Positions 17,271-25,386 of a stretch of DNA of 64,000 nt are shown here, one piece after another. The DNA lies in the NCBI RefSeq assembly GCF_024756275.1, contig NZ_JANUGQ010000018.1, positions 96,047 to 160,046 on the forward strand. Reading direction: 5' to 3'. Every line of letters starts with the position of its first letter. Position 1 is the first letter of the stretch. Under the pieces are notes generated by a model that saw only the letters and a program-made list of their open reading frames with translations, was not told the origin of the DNA and ran no database searches. A program made the position numbers and the translations under genes. Origin of the DNA: Streptomyces pyxinae (lineage in GTDB: Bacteria; Actinomycetota; Actinomycetes; Streptomycetales; Streptomycetaceae).

Positions 17271-18182
17271 ATGACAGCGAACAAGAAGCCCGCCGCGCCC
17301 GCCCGGCCGTTCCGGCTGGGCGCCGTGATCATCACCATGGGCAACCGCCCCGACGACCTGCGGGCGCTGCTCGACTCGGTCGCCCGGCAGGAGGGCGACC
17401 CGGTGGAGGTCGTGGTGGTCGGCAACGGCGCCCCGGTCACCGGCGTCCCCGAGGGCGTCCGCACCGTCGACCTGCCGGAGAACCTCGGCATCCCCGGCGG
17501 GCGGAACGCCGGCATCGAGGCGTTCGGCCCCGGCGGCACCGAGGTGGACGGGCTGCTCTTCCTGGACGACGACGGGCTGCTGCCGCACAAGGACACCGCC
17601 GAGCTGGTCCGCCGGGCGTTCACCGGGGACCCGGAGCTGGGCATCATCAGCTTCCGGATCGCGGACCCGGACACCGGGCTGACCCAGCGCCGGCACGTGC
17701 CCCGGCTGCGCGCCGCCGACCCGATGCGCTCCTCCCGGGTCACCACCTTCCTGGGCGGCGCCAACGCCGTGCGCACCCGGGTCTTCGCGGAGGTCGGCGG
17801 ACTGCCGGACGCGTTCTTCTACGCGCACGAGGAGACCGACCTCGCCTGGCGGGCGCTGGACGCCGGCTGGCTGATCGACTACCGCGCCGACATGGTGCTG
17901 TACCACCCGACGACGCCGCCGTCCCGGCACGCCACCTACCACCACAACGTGGCCCGCAACCGGGTCTGGCTGGCCCGGCGGAACCTGCCCGCGCCACTGG
18001 TCCCGGTCTACCTGGGCGTCTGGCTGCTGCTCACGCTCGCCCGCCGTCCCTCCGGAGCGGCCCTCAAGGCGTGGCTGGGCGGCTTCCGGGAGGGCTGGTC
18101 GGTGCCGTGCGGCCCCCGGCGCCCGATGCGGTGGCGCACGGTCTGGCGGATGACCCGGCTGGGCCGGCCGCCCGTCGTCTGA
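17271..18182 (+). CDS. Family 2 glycosyltransferase
   Basis: A 303-residue GT-A fold enzyme that would transfer a sugar from a nucleotide donor at the membrane. It shows the N-terminal strand GAVIITMGNRP, the donor-binding region NLGIPGGRNAGIE, the metal-binding FLDDDG, and the acceptor-side HEETDLAWRALDAGW. A hydrophobic stretch near the C-terminus (VYLGVWLLLTL) may anchor it. It starts 8 bases after the CDP-alcohol transferase gene and is probably the last gene before a very strong hairpin. Confidence 0.9.
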   Translation: MTANKKPAAPARPFRLGAVIITMGNRPDDLRALLDSVARQEGDPVEVVVVGNGAPVTGVPEGVRTVDLPENLGIPGGRNAGIEAFGPGGTEVDGLLFLDDDGLLPHKDTAELVRRAFTGDPELGIISFRIADPDTGLTQRRHVPRLRAADPMRSSRVTTFLGGANAVRTRVFAEVGGLPDAFFYAHEETDLAWRALDAGWLIDYRADMVLYHPTTPPSRHATYHHNVARNRVWLARRNLPAPLVPVYLGVWLLLTLARRPSGAALKAWLGGFREGWSVPCGPRRPMRWRTVWRMTRLGRPPVV

Positions 18183-18271
18183 CAGTCTCGGACCGTCCAC
18201 CCCGTCGGCACCGAAGCCGTAGCCGGTGCCGAAGCCGACACCGGAGCCGACACCGACACCGCCAGGACGGT

Positions 18272-18330
18272 CGTCGCCCGACAGCCGGTCCGGGGCCGTT
18301 TCACGGCGCCGGACCGGCTGTCGGGCGACG
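18272..18330 (+). terminator. Very stable 22-bp perfect hairpin
   Basis: CGTCGCCCGACAGCCGGTCC (plus GG) at 18272-18293 pairs perfectly with 18309-18330. Four more pairs (GCCG/CGGC) form inside after one G:G mismatch, leaving a five-base loop. It lies 90 bases after the glycosyltransferase stop and 95 bases before the ABC permease. It probably terminates or attenuates the upstream operon; no T-run follows. The stretch before it (18200-18262) is a hexanucleotide-like run of GCCGAAGCCGACACC variants. Confidence 0.7.
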
Positions 18331-18424
18331 CACCGGGCCCCACGCCCTCCGTGCCCCGGACGGACCGTCCGCCGTCCGGGGCACGCCACCACTGCCGCGC
18401 CCCCGAACACGGAAGCCCCGACTT

Positions 18425-19357
18425 GTGAGTGACACCACCCCGCACGGCGCCACCGCGGTGAGCAGCCCGCCGCCGGCCGCCGACGACTTCCTGAGCCCGG
18501 CCGAGCTCGCCGCCAGGCACGGCCTCTCGGTCAGCGGCGCCCGGCCCGGCCTGGCCGAGTACGTCCGGCAGCTCTGGGGACGCCGCCACTTCATCCTGTC
18601 CTTCTCGCAGGCGAAGCTGACCTCCCAGTACAGCCAGGCCAAGCTGGGCCAGCTCTGGCAGGTGGCCACCCCGCTGCTGAACGCCGCCGTCTACTACATG
18701 ATCTTCGGCCTGATCCTGAACTCGGGCCGGGGCATGAGCCGGGAGGTCTTCGTTCCCTTCCTGGTCACCGGCGTCTTCGTGTTCACCTTCACCCAGACCT
18801 CGGTCACCGCAGGCGTCCGGGCCATCTCGGGCAACCTCGGGCTGGTGCGGGCGCTGCACTTCCCGCGCGCCTCGCTGCCGATCTCGTTCGCCCTCCAGCA
18901 GCTCCAGCAACTGCTCTTCTCGATGCTGGTCCTCTTCATCGTGGCGGTGTCGTTCGGCAGCTACCCCGGGCTGAGCTGGCTGCTGATCGTGCCCGCGCTG
19001 GCGCTCCAGTTCGTCTTCAACACCGGCGTCGCGCTGATCATGGCCCGGCTGGGCAGCAACACCCCGGACCTGGCCCAGCTGATGCCGTTCATCATGCGGA
19101 CCTGGATGTACGCCTCCGGTGTCATGTTCTCCATCCGGGTCATGCTGAAGGACGCGCCGTCCTGGATCGCCGACCTCCTCATGTACAACCCGGCGGCGAT
19201 CTTCATGGATCTGATCCGGTTCGCGCTCATCGACGGGTACGGCGCCGAGAACCTGCCCGCGCACGTCTGGCTCGCCGCCCTGCTCTGGGCCGTGCTCGCC
19301 GGCGTCGTCGGGTTCGTGTACTTCTGGAAGGCGGAGGAGCGGTACGGCCGTGGCTGA
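18425..19357 (+). CDS. ABC-2 type polysaccharide exporter permease (TagG/Wzm-like)
   Basis: A 310-residue membrane subunit of an ABC exporter for lipid-linked glycopolymers such as teichoic acids or O-antigens. After an N-terminal cytoplasmic segment it has the TagG-like start YVRQLWGRRHFILSFSQAKL and six hydrophobic helices (for example VYYMIFGLIL, FVPFLVTGVFVFTFTQT, MLVLFIVAVSF). The GTG at 18425 follows the hairpin region. The ATPase gene overlaps its end by 8 bases, confirming a transporter pair. Context makes it the export step for the product of the phosphotransferase/glycosyltransferase operon. Confidence 0.9.
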   Translation: MSDTTPHGATAVSSPPPAADDFLSPAELAARHGLSVSGARPGLAEYVRQLWGRRHFILSFSQAKLTSQYSQAKLGQLWQVATPLLNAAVYYMIFGLILNSGRGMSREVFVPFLVTGVFVFTFTQTSVTAGVRAISGNLGLVRALHFPRASLPISFALQQLQQLLFSMLVLFIVAVSFGSYPGLSWLLIVPALALQFVFNTGVALIMARLGSNTPDLAQLMPFIMRTWMYASGVMFSIRVMLKDAPSWIADLLMYNPAAIFMDLIRFALIDGYGAENLPAHVWLAALLWAVLAGVVGFVYFWKAEERYGRG

Positions 19358-20156
19358 GACAGCGAAGATCCCCCAGAGCGCCTCCGGTACGGAGCGCGTC
19401 CCCACCGTGATCGCCGACGATGTGCACATCGTCTACCGGGTGCACGGCGGCAGCGGCGGCAAGGGCAGCGCCACCGCGGCGCTGAGCCGGATCCTCCGCG
19501 GTGACAAGGGGGAGTCCCGGGGCGTCCGCAAGGTGCACGCGGTACGGGGCGTCTCCTTCACCGCGTACCGGGGCGAGGCCATCGGCCTGATCGGCACCAA
19601 CGGCTCCGGCAAGTCCACCCTGCTGCGCGCCATCGCGGGGCTGCTGCCCACCGAGAGCGGCCGGGTCTACACCGACGGCCAGCCCTCGCTGCTGGGGGTG
19701 AACGCGGCGCTGATGGGCGATCTGACCGGCGAGCGCAATGTCATCCTCGGCGGCCTGGCGATGGGCATGTCCCGCGAGGAGGTCCGGGAGCGCTACCAGG
19801 ACATCGTCGACTTCTCCGGGATCAACGAGAAGGGCGACTTCATCACCCTGCCCATGCGCACCTACTCCTCCGGCATGGGCGCCCGGCTGCGGTTCGCCAT
19901 CGCGGCGGCCAAGGACCACGACGTGCTGATGATCGACGAGGCGCTGGCCACCGGCGACCGCAAGTTCCAGATCCGCTCCGAGGAGCGCATCCGGGAGTTG
20001 CGCAAGGAGGCGGGCACGGTCTTCCTGGTCAGCCACAGCAACGCCTCCATCCGGGACACCTGCGACCGCACGCTCTGGCTGGAGAAGGGCGAGCTGCTGA
20101 TGGACGGCCCCACCGACGAGGTGCTCCGGGCGTACGAGAAGGAGACCGGCCGCTAG
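19350..20156 (+). CDS. ABC transporter ATPase (TagH/Wzt-like polysaccharide exporter)
   Basis: A 268-residue ATPase with Walker A GTNGSGKST, a signature loop YSSGMGARLRFA (the SSGM form typical of TagH/Wzt) and Walker B VLMIDEALATGD, plus the LVSHS switch. The ~25-residue insert rich in Gly/Ser before the Walker A is also seen in TagH proteins. It lacks the C-terminal carbohydrate-binding domain of long Wzt proteins, so export should not depend on recognising a chain end. It pairs with the overlapping permease. Confidence 0.92.
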   Translation: MAETAKIPQSASGTERVPTVIADDVHIVYRVHGGSGGKGSATAALSRILRGDKGESRGVRKVHAVRGVSFTAYRGEAIGLIGTNGSGKSTLLRAIAGLLPTESGRVYTDGQPSLLGVNAALMGDLTGERNVILGGLAMGMSREEVRERYQDIVDFSGINEKGDFITLPMRTYSSGMGARLRFAIAAAKDHDVLMIDEALATGDRKFQIRSEERIRELRKEAGTVFLVSHSNASIRDTCDRTLWLEKGELLMDGPTDEVLRAYEKETGR

Positions 20157-20687
20157 CCGTCGGTCCGTCCGGGTCCGCCGGCCGTACCGGGTCCGCCGAT
20201 CCGCACCGGGCCCGCCGGTCCGGTCACCGGTGACGGCCCGGCGCTCCGGCCCCGTCCTGGTCCCGGGTGTACCGGTCACGCCCCCCGAGCCGGTTCCGGG
20301 TGGCGCGGCACCGGAGCCGTACCGGTCGAGACACCGGACCCGTACCGAGGGATCCGGTGGGGCCGGGAACCCCGCACCCCCTCCCGCGCGTTCCGGTAGC
20401 GCGGCCCTCGTCCCGAGGGCCCCGTCTGTCACATCCGCCTCGCGTGTCTCGCCGGGCCGAGGGGGAATGGGGACGGGGACGGAGCCGACGGCCGCGGGGC
20501 CGGCCGCGCGGAGGACCCCGCCCGGGAAGCGGTGCGTTGTACAACGTAAGCTGTGCCGGTGCCGATTCATGACAACTGGGGAGATAACGCCCGGCGGGAC
20601 CGTCCCGCGCGGGAGCACTCCCCTCCGGGTAAACCGGCGGCGTGTCCGAAATGGGTAGTTTTGAGTCGGCGGTGTAGAACGGGAGAT
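20157..20687. other. Intergenic region upstream of the hopanoid operon
   Basis: About 530 bases between the ABC ATPase and hpnC. The first part is low-complexity, with repeated GGGTCCGCCG-like words. A perfect 12-base palindrome GTCACCGGTGAC is at 20223-20234 and another, CGTTGTACAACG, at 20535-20546. The latter lies in the more AT-balanced promoter-like portion and is the best operator candidate for the operon. No gene is credible here. Confidence 0.5.
20535..20546 (+). promoter_or_regulatory. Perfect palindrome upstream of hpnC
   Basis: CGTTGTACAACG is a perfect 12-base palindrome about 220 bases upstream of hpnC, at the point where base composition shifts from repetitive GC to promoter-like sequence. 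It is a candidate operator for hopanoid expression; the regulator encoded at 31025 is one possible but unproven partner. Confidence 0.4.
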
Positions 20688-20759
20688 ATGACGGCAATCA
20701 TGGGAAATCTCCGCTTCCGCGCACCTCTCGCCGTCCCCGGAGCGGACCGCCGGCCGTGA
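20688..20759 (+). CDS. Possible 23-codon leader peptide coupled to hpnC
   Basis: An ATG at 20688, preceded by GGGAG only two bases away (a second ATG lies at 20700), opens a 23-codon frame beginning MTAIMGNLRFRAPL. Its TGA overlaps the GTG of hpnC as GTGA. hpnC itself has only a weak, distant GGAG, so its translation may depend on ribosomes ending here. Expression is not shown, and chance is possible. Confidence 0.3.
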   Translation: MTAIMGNLRFRAPLAVPGADRRP

Positions 20760-21682
20760 CGATCACCCGGCAGCCGCCCTCCGACGCCCCCGGCGCCGCG
20801 CTCACCGCCCGCGCCACGCTGGACAAGGCCACCGAAGAGAACTTCCCGGTGGCCCCCTTCTTCCTGCCCCGGGCCTGGCGCGACGATCTGATGGCGGTGT
20901 ACGGCTTCGCCCGGCTGGTGGACGACATCGGCGACGGCGACCTCGCCCCCGGCGGCGCCGACGCCCGATATCTGGGCGTCACCCCCGAGGACGCCGACGA
21001 CCGGCTCGCCCTGCTCGACGCCTTCGAGGCCGATCTGCGCCGGGTCTTCGACTCCACGCCCGCCCATCCGCTGCTCCGCGCCCTGGCCCCCACCGTGCGC
21101 CGCCGCGCGCTCGACCCCGAGCCGTTCCTCGGGCTGATCCGGGCCAACCGCCAGGACCAGAGGGTGCGCCGCTACGAGACGTACGAGGAACTCCTCGGGT
21201 ACTGCCGGCTCTCGGCCGACCCGGTGGGGCGCCTGGTGCTCGCGGTCACCGGCACCAGCACCCCCGAGCGGGTCCGCCGCTCCGACGCCGTGTGCACCGC
21301 GCTGCAGATCGTGGAGCACCTCCAGGACGTCGCCGAGGACCTGGCCCGCGACCGTATCTACCTGCCCGCCGAGGACCTGCGGCGGTTCCGCGTCACCGAG
21401 GACGACCTGGCCCGGCCCAGCGCGGGCGCCTCGGTCCGCGCGCTCGTCGCCTTCGAGGCCGAGCGCGCCCGGGAACTGCTGGCGGACGGCGTCCCGCTGG
21501 TCGCGAGCGTCCCCGGGCGGCTGCGGCTGCTGCTGGCCGGCTTCGTGGCCGGCGGGCTCGCCGCGCTCGACGCCATCCGGGACGCCCACTACGACGTCCT
21601 GCCCGGCCCGCCCAGGGCCACCGGAACGAACCTGGCGCGACGCGCGGCCGGGGTGCTGCGCCGTGCGCGCGGAGAGGGGTGA
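20756..21682 (+). CDS. hpnC: Squalene-synthesis enzyme HpnC (hydroxysqualene synthase)
   Basis: HpnC belongs to the three-enzyme route from FPP to squalene and converts presqualene diphosphate to hydroxysqualene. This 308-residue protein has the trans-isoprenyl synthase fold with the first Asp motif VDDIGDGD (residues ~55-62) and the second, LQDVAEDLARDR (~189-200), then IYLPAEDL. The N-terminal TEENFPVAPFFLP segment is typical of HpnC rather than HpnD. It is the first gene of the hopanoid operon; hpnD overlaps its stop (GTGA). Confidence 0.93.
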   Translation: MTITRQPPSDAPGAALTARATLDKATEENFPVAPFFLPRAWRDDLMAVYGFARLVDDIGDGDLAPGGADARYLGVTPEDADDRLALLDAFEADLRRVFDSTPAHPLLRALAPTVRRRALDPEPFLGLIRANRQDQRVRRYETYEELLGYCRLSADPVGRLVLAVTGTSTPERVRRSDAVCTALQIVEHLQDVAEDLARDRIYLPAEDLRRFRVTEDDLARPSAGASVRALVAFEAERARELLADGVPLVASVPGRLRLLLAGFVAGGLAALDAIRDAHYDVLPGPPRATGTNLARRAAGVLRRARGEG

Positions 21683-22650
21683 GCGGAAGCGTGGAGGGAC
21701 CGACGACGGAGGTGGCCGCGCCGGTGCGCGCCGCCTACGCGTACTGCGAGGCCGTCACCGGGCAGCAGGCCCGGAACTTCGCCTATGGCATCCGGCTGCT
21801 GCCCACCGCCAAGCGGCAGGCGATGTCCGCGCTGTACGCGTTCTCCCGCCGGGTGGACGACATCGGGGACGGCGCCCTGGAGCCCGGCGAGAAGAAGGAG
21901 CGGCTCGACGGCGCCCGGGAGGTGCTGGGCCGGATCCGGCGCGGCGCCGTGGCCGAGGACGACACCGACCCGGTGGCCGTGGCGCTCGCCGACGCGGCCC
22001 GCCGCTTCCCGCTGCCGCTCGGCGGGCTCGACGAGCTGATCGACGGCGTGCTGATGGACGTGCGCGGCGAGACCTACGAGACCTGGGACGACCTCGCCGT
22101 CTACTGCCGGTGCGTGGCCGGTGCCATCGGCCGGCTCTCGCTGGGCGTCTTCGGTACGGCCCCGGGGGCGCCCGGCGCCGAGCGCGCCGCCGGGTACGCC
22201 GACACGCTGGGCCTGGCGCTCCAGCTCACCAACATCCTCCGGGACCTCCGGGAGGACGCGCTGAACGGCCGGGTCTACCTGCCCGCCGAGGATCTCGCCG
22301 CCCATGGCTGCGCCGACGGCTTCCGCTCCCCGGTCCCGCCGCCGGGCGCGGACTTCGCCGGTCTGGTCCGCTTCGAGGTGCGGCGGGCCCGGGCGCTGTT
22401 CGCCGAGGGCTACCGGCTGCTGCCGCTGCTCGACCGGCGCAGCGGCGCCTGTGTGGCCGCCATGGCCGGCATCTACCGCCGGCTGCTGGACCGGATCGAG
22501 GCCGACCCCGCCGCCGTGCTGCGCGGCCGGGTCTCGCTGCCAGGCCGGGAGAAGGCGTACGTCGCGGTGCGCGGACTGGCCGGTCTGGACGCCCGTACCG
22601 CCCGGGCCACCGCCGGTCTTGTCCGCCAGTACGACGGGGGGCGCGCCTGA
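21679..22650 (+). CDS. hpnD: Presqualene diphosphate synthase HpnD
   Basis: HpnD condenses two FPP to presqualene diphosphate. The 323-residue protein shows RRVDDIGDG (~58-65), a second Asp-rich motif NILRDLREDALNGRVYLP (~185-202), and the AYCEAVTGQQARNFAYGIRLLP start typical of phytoene/squalene synthases. The GTG at 21679 overlaps hpnC; a second GTG at 21691 is an alternative start. Its stop overlaps an ATG of a 12-codon mini-frame (22650-22688) that in turn overlaps the hpnE start, so ribosomes could pass from hpnD to hpnE. Confidence 0.93.
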   Translation: MSGSVEGPTTEVAAPVRAAYAYCEAVTGQQARNFAYGIRLLPTAKRQAMSALYAFSRRVDDIGDGALEPGEKKERLDGAREVLGRIRRGAVAEDDTDPVAVALADAARRFPLPLGGLDELIDGVLMDVRGETYETWDDLAVYCRCVAGAIGRLSLGVFGTAPGAPGAERAAGYADTLGLALQLTNILRDLREDALNGRVYLPAEDLAAHGCADGFRSPVPPPGADFAGLVRFEVRRARALFAEGYRLLPLLDRRSGACVAAMAGIYRRLLDRIEADPAAVLRGRVSLPGREKAYVAVRGLAGLDARTARATAGLVRQYDGGRA

Positions 22651-22684
22651 TGGACGCGTACCCGCGCACGTCCCGGGAGGCGGC

Positions 22685-24070
22685 ATGACCGACGCGCACC
22701 GCCGCCCCGGGGACGCCGTCGTGGTCGGCGGCGGGCTCGCCGGGATCACCGCCGCCCTCCGGCTCGCCGAGGCCGGCACCCGGGTCACCCTGCTGGAGGG
22801 ACGCCCCCGCCTGGGTGGCCTCGCCTTCTCCTTCCGGCGCGGCGACCTCACCGTCGACAACGGCCAGCACGTCCATCTGCGCTGCTGCACCGCCTACCGC
22901 TGGTTCCTGGAGCGGATCGGCGGCACCGCTCTCGCGCCGCTCCAGCCCCGGCTGGACGTCCCCGTCCTGGACGTGGGCCGGCCGGCCGGGCCCCGCCTGG
23001 GCCGGCTGCGGCGCACCGCCCTGCCGGTCCCGCTCCACCTGGCCGGCAGCCTGGCCGGCTATCCGCACCTCTCGCTCACCGAGCGGGCCGCCGTGGTGCG
23101 GGCGGCGCTCGCCCTGAACCGGCTCGACCCCACCGACCCCGCCCTGGACCGGGAGGACTTCGCCGGCTGGCTGGCCCGGCACGGCCAGTCCCCGCGCGCC
23201 GTCGCCGCGCTCTGGGACCTGGTCGGCGTCGCCACCCTCAACGCCACCGCGCCCGAGGTCTCCCTGGGCCTGGCCGCCATGGTCTTCAAGACCGGGCTGC
23301 TCTCCGAACCCGGCGCCGCCGACATCGGCTGGGCCCGGGTGCCGCTCGGTGAGCTGCACGACACCCGGGCCCGTGCCGCGCTGACCGCGCTGGGCGTCCG
23401 GATCGAGACCCGGGCCAAGGCCGAGTCGCTCACCCGCACCCCGGACGGACGGTGGCGGGTGGCCCACGCGGGCGGCGCCCTCGACACGGACGCCGTCGTC
23501 CTCGCCGTACCGCAGCGCGAGACGTACGAGCTGCTGCCGGACGGCGCGCTGCCCGACCCCGGGCGGCTGCTGGAGATCGGCACCGCGCCGATCCTCAACG
23601 TCCATGTCCTGTACGACCGCAGGGTGCTGCGCCGGCCGTTCTTCGCCGCGCTCGGCTCCCCGGTCCAGTGGGTCTTCGACCGGACCGACGCCTCCGGCTA
23701 CCGGGGCGGCCAGTATCTGGCGCTCTCCCAGTCGGCCGCCGGAGCGGAGATCGACACGCCCGTCGCCGAGCTGCGCGCCCGCTATCTGCCCGAGCTGGAA
23801 CGGCTGCTGCCCGCCGCGCGCGGCGCCGGGGTGCGGGACTTCTTCGTCACCCGGGAACGGACCGCCACCTTCGCCCCGGCGCCCGGTGTCGGACGGCTGC
23901 GCCCCGGCGCCCGCACCCGCGTCCCCGGCCTCAGCCTGGCCGGCGCGTGGACCGCCACCGGCTGGCCCGCGACCATGGAGGGCGCCGTCCGCAGCGGCTT
24001 CGCCGCCGCCGACGCCGCGCTGCACGCACTCCGCCACCCCCGGAACCATCCGGTCGAGGAGGCGGCATGA
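22685..24070 (+). CDS. hpnE: Hydroxysqualene dehydroxylase HpnE
   Basis: HpnE is an FAD-dependent amine-oxidase-fold enzyme that reduces hydroxysqualene to squalene. The 461-residue protein has the dinucleotide motif VVVGGGLAGITAALRLAE (residues ~12-29), the second FAD segment RPRLGGLAFSF, the VDNGQHVHLRCC motif characteristic of HpnE, and the C-terminal FAD motif LAGAWTATGWPATMEGAVRSG. Its stop overlaps the start of the polyprenyl synthase gene (ATGA). Confidence 0.93.
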   Translation: MTDAHRRPGDAVVVGGGLAGITAALRLAEAGTRVTLLEGRPRLGGLAFSFRRGDLTVDNGQHVHLRCCTAYRWFLERIGGTALAPLQPRLDVPVLDVGRPAGPRLGRLRRTALPVPLHLAGSLAGYPHLSLTERAAVVRAALALNRLDPTDPALDREDFAGWLARHGQSPRAVAALWDLVGVATLNATAPEVSLGLAAMVFKTGLLSEPGAADIGWARVPLGELHDTRARAALTALGVRIETRAKAESLTRTPDGRWRVAHAGGALDTDAVVLAVPQRETYELLPDGALPDPGRLLEIGTAPILNVHVLYDRRVLRRPFFAALGSPVQWVFDRTDASGYRGGQYLALSQSAAGAEIDTPVAELRARYLPELERLLPAARGAGVRDFFVTRERTATFAPAPGVGRLRPGARTRVPGLSLAGAWTATGWPATMEGAVRSGFAAADAALHALRHPRNHPVEEAA

Positions 24071-25191
24071 GCCTGAGTACTGGAACAAGAGGAGAAACCG
24101 TGCCGACTGTGCCCCCGGTGAGCCCGGCCGCCGACACCGCCGACACCCACGCGGCCGACGGCGTGGACGTCGGCGCGCTGCTGGAGCGGGGACGGACCCT
24201 GTCCACCCCGGTACTGCGCGCCGCCGTGGACCGGCTCGCGTCGCCCATGGACACCGTCGCCGCGTACCACTTCGGCTGGATCGACGCCCAGGGACGCCCG
24301 TCCGACGCCGACGGCGGCAAGGCCGTCCGCCCGGCTCTCGCGCTGCTCTCGGCCGAGGCCGCCGGGGCGGCCCCCGAGGTCGGGGTGCCCGGCGCCGTCG
24401 CGGTGGAGCTGGTGCACAACTTCTCGCTCCTCCACGACGACCTGATGGACGGTGACGAGCAGCGCCGCCACCGGGACACCGTGTGGAAGGTGCACGGCCC
24501 GGCGCAGGCGATCCTGGTCGGGGACGCGCTCTTCGCGCTGGCCAACGAGGTCCTGCTGGAGATCGGCACCGTCGAGGCCGGCCGCGCCACCCGCCGGCTC
24601 ACCACCGCCAGCCGCCGGCTCATCGACGGCCAGGCCCAGGACATCTCCTACGAGCACCGCGAGCGGGTCACCGTCGAGGAGTGCCTGGAGATGGAGGGCA
24701 ACAAGACCGGCGCCCTGCTCGCCTGCGCCGTCTCCATCGGCGCCGTCCTCGGCGGCGCCGACGACCGCACGGCCGACACCCTGGAGGCGTACGGCTACCA
24801 CCTCGGCCTCGCCTTCCAGGCGGTGGACGACCTGCTGGGCATCTGGGGCGACCCGGAGTCCACCGGCAAGCAGACCTGGAGCGACCTGCGCCAGCGGAAG
24901 AAGTCGCTGCCGGTGGTCGCCGCGCTCGCGGACGGCGGCGAGGCCGGCCGCCGGCTGGGCGAACTGCTCGCGGCGGACGCCAAGAGCAATGACTTCGACA
25001 GCTTCTCCGAGGAGGAGTTCGCCCTGCGCGCCGCCCTCATCGAAGAGGCCGGCGGCCGGGAGTGGACCTCCCAGGAGGCCCGCCGCCAGCACGCCGTCGC
25101 CGTGGAGGCGCTGGACGACGTGGACCTGCCCGCCCGGGTGCGCGCACAGCTCGTCGCCCTGGCCGACTTCGTCGTGGTGCGCCGGCGGTGA
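24067..25191 (+). CDS. Polyprenyl (FPP/GGPP-type) diphosphate synthase
   Basis: A head-to-tail isoprenyl diphosphate synthase that would make the C15 (or C20) precursor for the squalene route. The first Asp-rich motif is HDDLMDGDEQRRHR (DDLMD at ~124-128) and the second is DDLLGIWGD (~254-262). Phe stands five residues before the first motif, a bulky residue that in bacterial enzymes favours a short product such as FPP. The ATG at 24067 overlaps hpnE; a GTG at 24100 has a much better ribosome binding site (AGGAGA) and may be the real start. The C-terminus ends in a basic run. Confidence 0.92.
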   Translation: MSLSTGTRGETVPTVPPVSPAADTADTHAADGVDVGALLERGRTLSTPVLRAAVDRLASPMDTVAAYHFGWIDAQGRPSDADGGKAVRPALALLSAEAAGAAPEVGVPGAVAVELVHNFSLLHDDLMDGDEQRRHRDTVWKVHGPAQAILVGDALFALANEVLLEIGTVEAGRATRRLTTASRRLIDGQAQDISYEHRERVTVEECLEMEGNKTGALLACAVSIGAVLGGADDRTADTLEAYGYHLGLAFQAVDDLLGIWGDPESTGKQTWSDLRQRKKSLPVVAALADGGEAGRRLGELLAADAKSNDFDSFSEEEFALRAALIEEAGGREWTSQEARRQHAVAVEALDDVDLPARVRAQLVALADFVVVRRR

Positions 25192-25272
25192 ACCCCGGCA
25201 CCATGGTTTCCGGCCGTCAGTCCGCCGTGACGGCGGCCCGGCGGGCGCTCGCCGTTCGCTCCATACCGGTGC

Positions 25273-25306
25273 CCTCCGGGGGCTGATCACCTCAGTTCCC
25301 CGGAGG
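25273..25306 (+). terminator. Intra-operon hairpin before shc
   Basis: CCTCCGGGG pairs with CCCCGGAGG, and CTGA/TCAG extends the stem around the loop TCACC. It lies in the only long gap (195 bases) of the hopanoid operon, between the polyprenyl synthase and shc. It may cut or attenuate transcription there, or stabilise mRNA ends. No T-run follows. Confidence 0.5.
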
Positions 25307-25386
25307 CAGCCGTCGCCGGCCGGTGCCCCGACGCACCGGCCGACGGCTCTCGCAGCCGCAGCAGCCGACCGCACCGAGGGGAAGCC

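Noticed and set aside
24067..25191. Carotenoid pathway for the phytoene-synthase-like and desaturase-like genes at 20.7-25.2 kb
   Set aside because: The hpnC/hpnD/hpnE order and the adjoining squalene-hopene cyclase show they make squalene for hopanoids.
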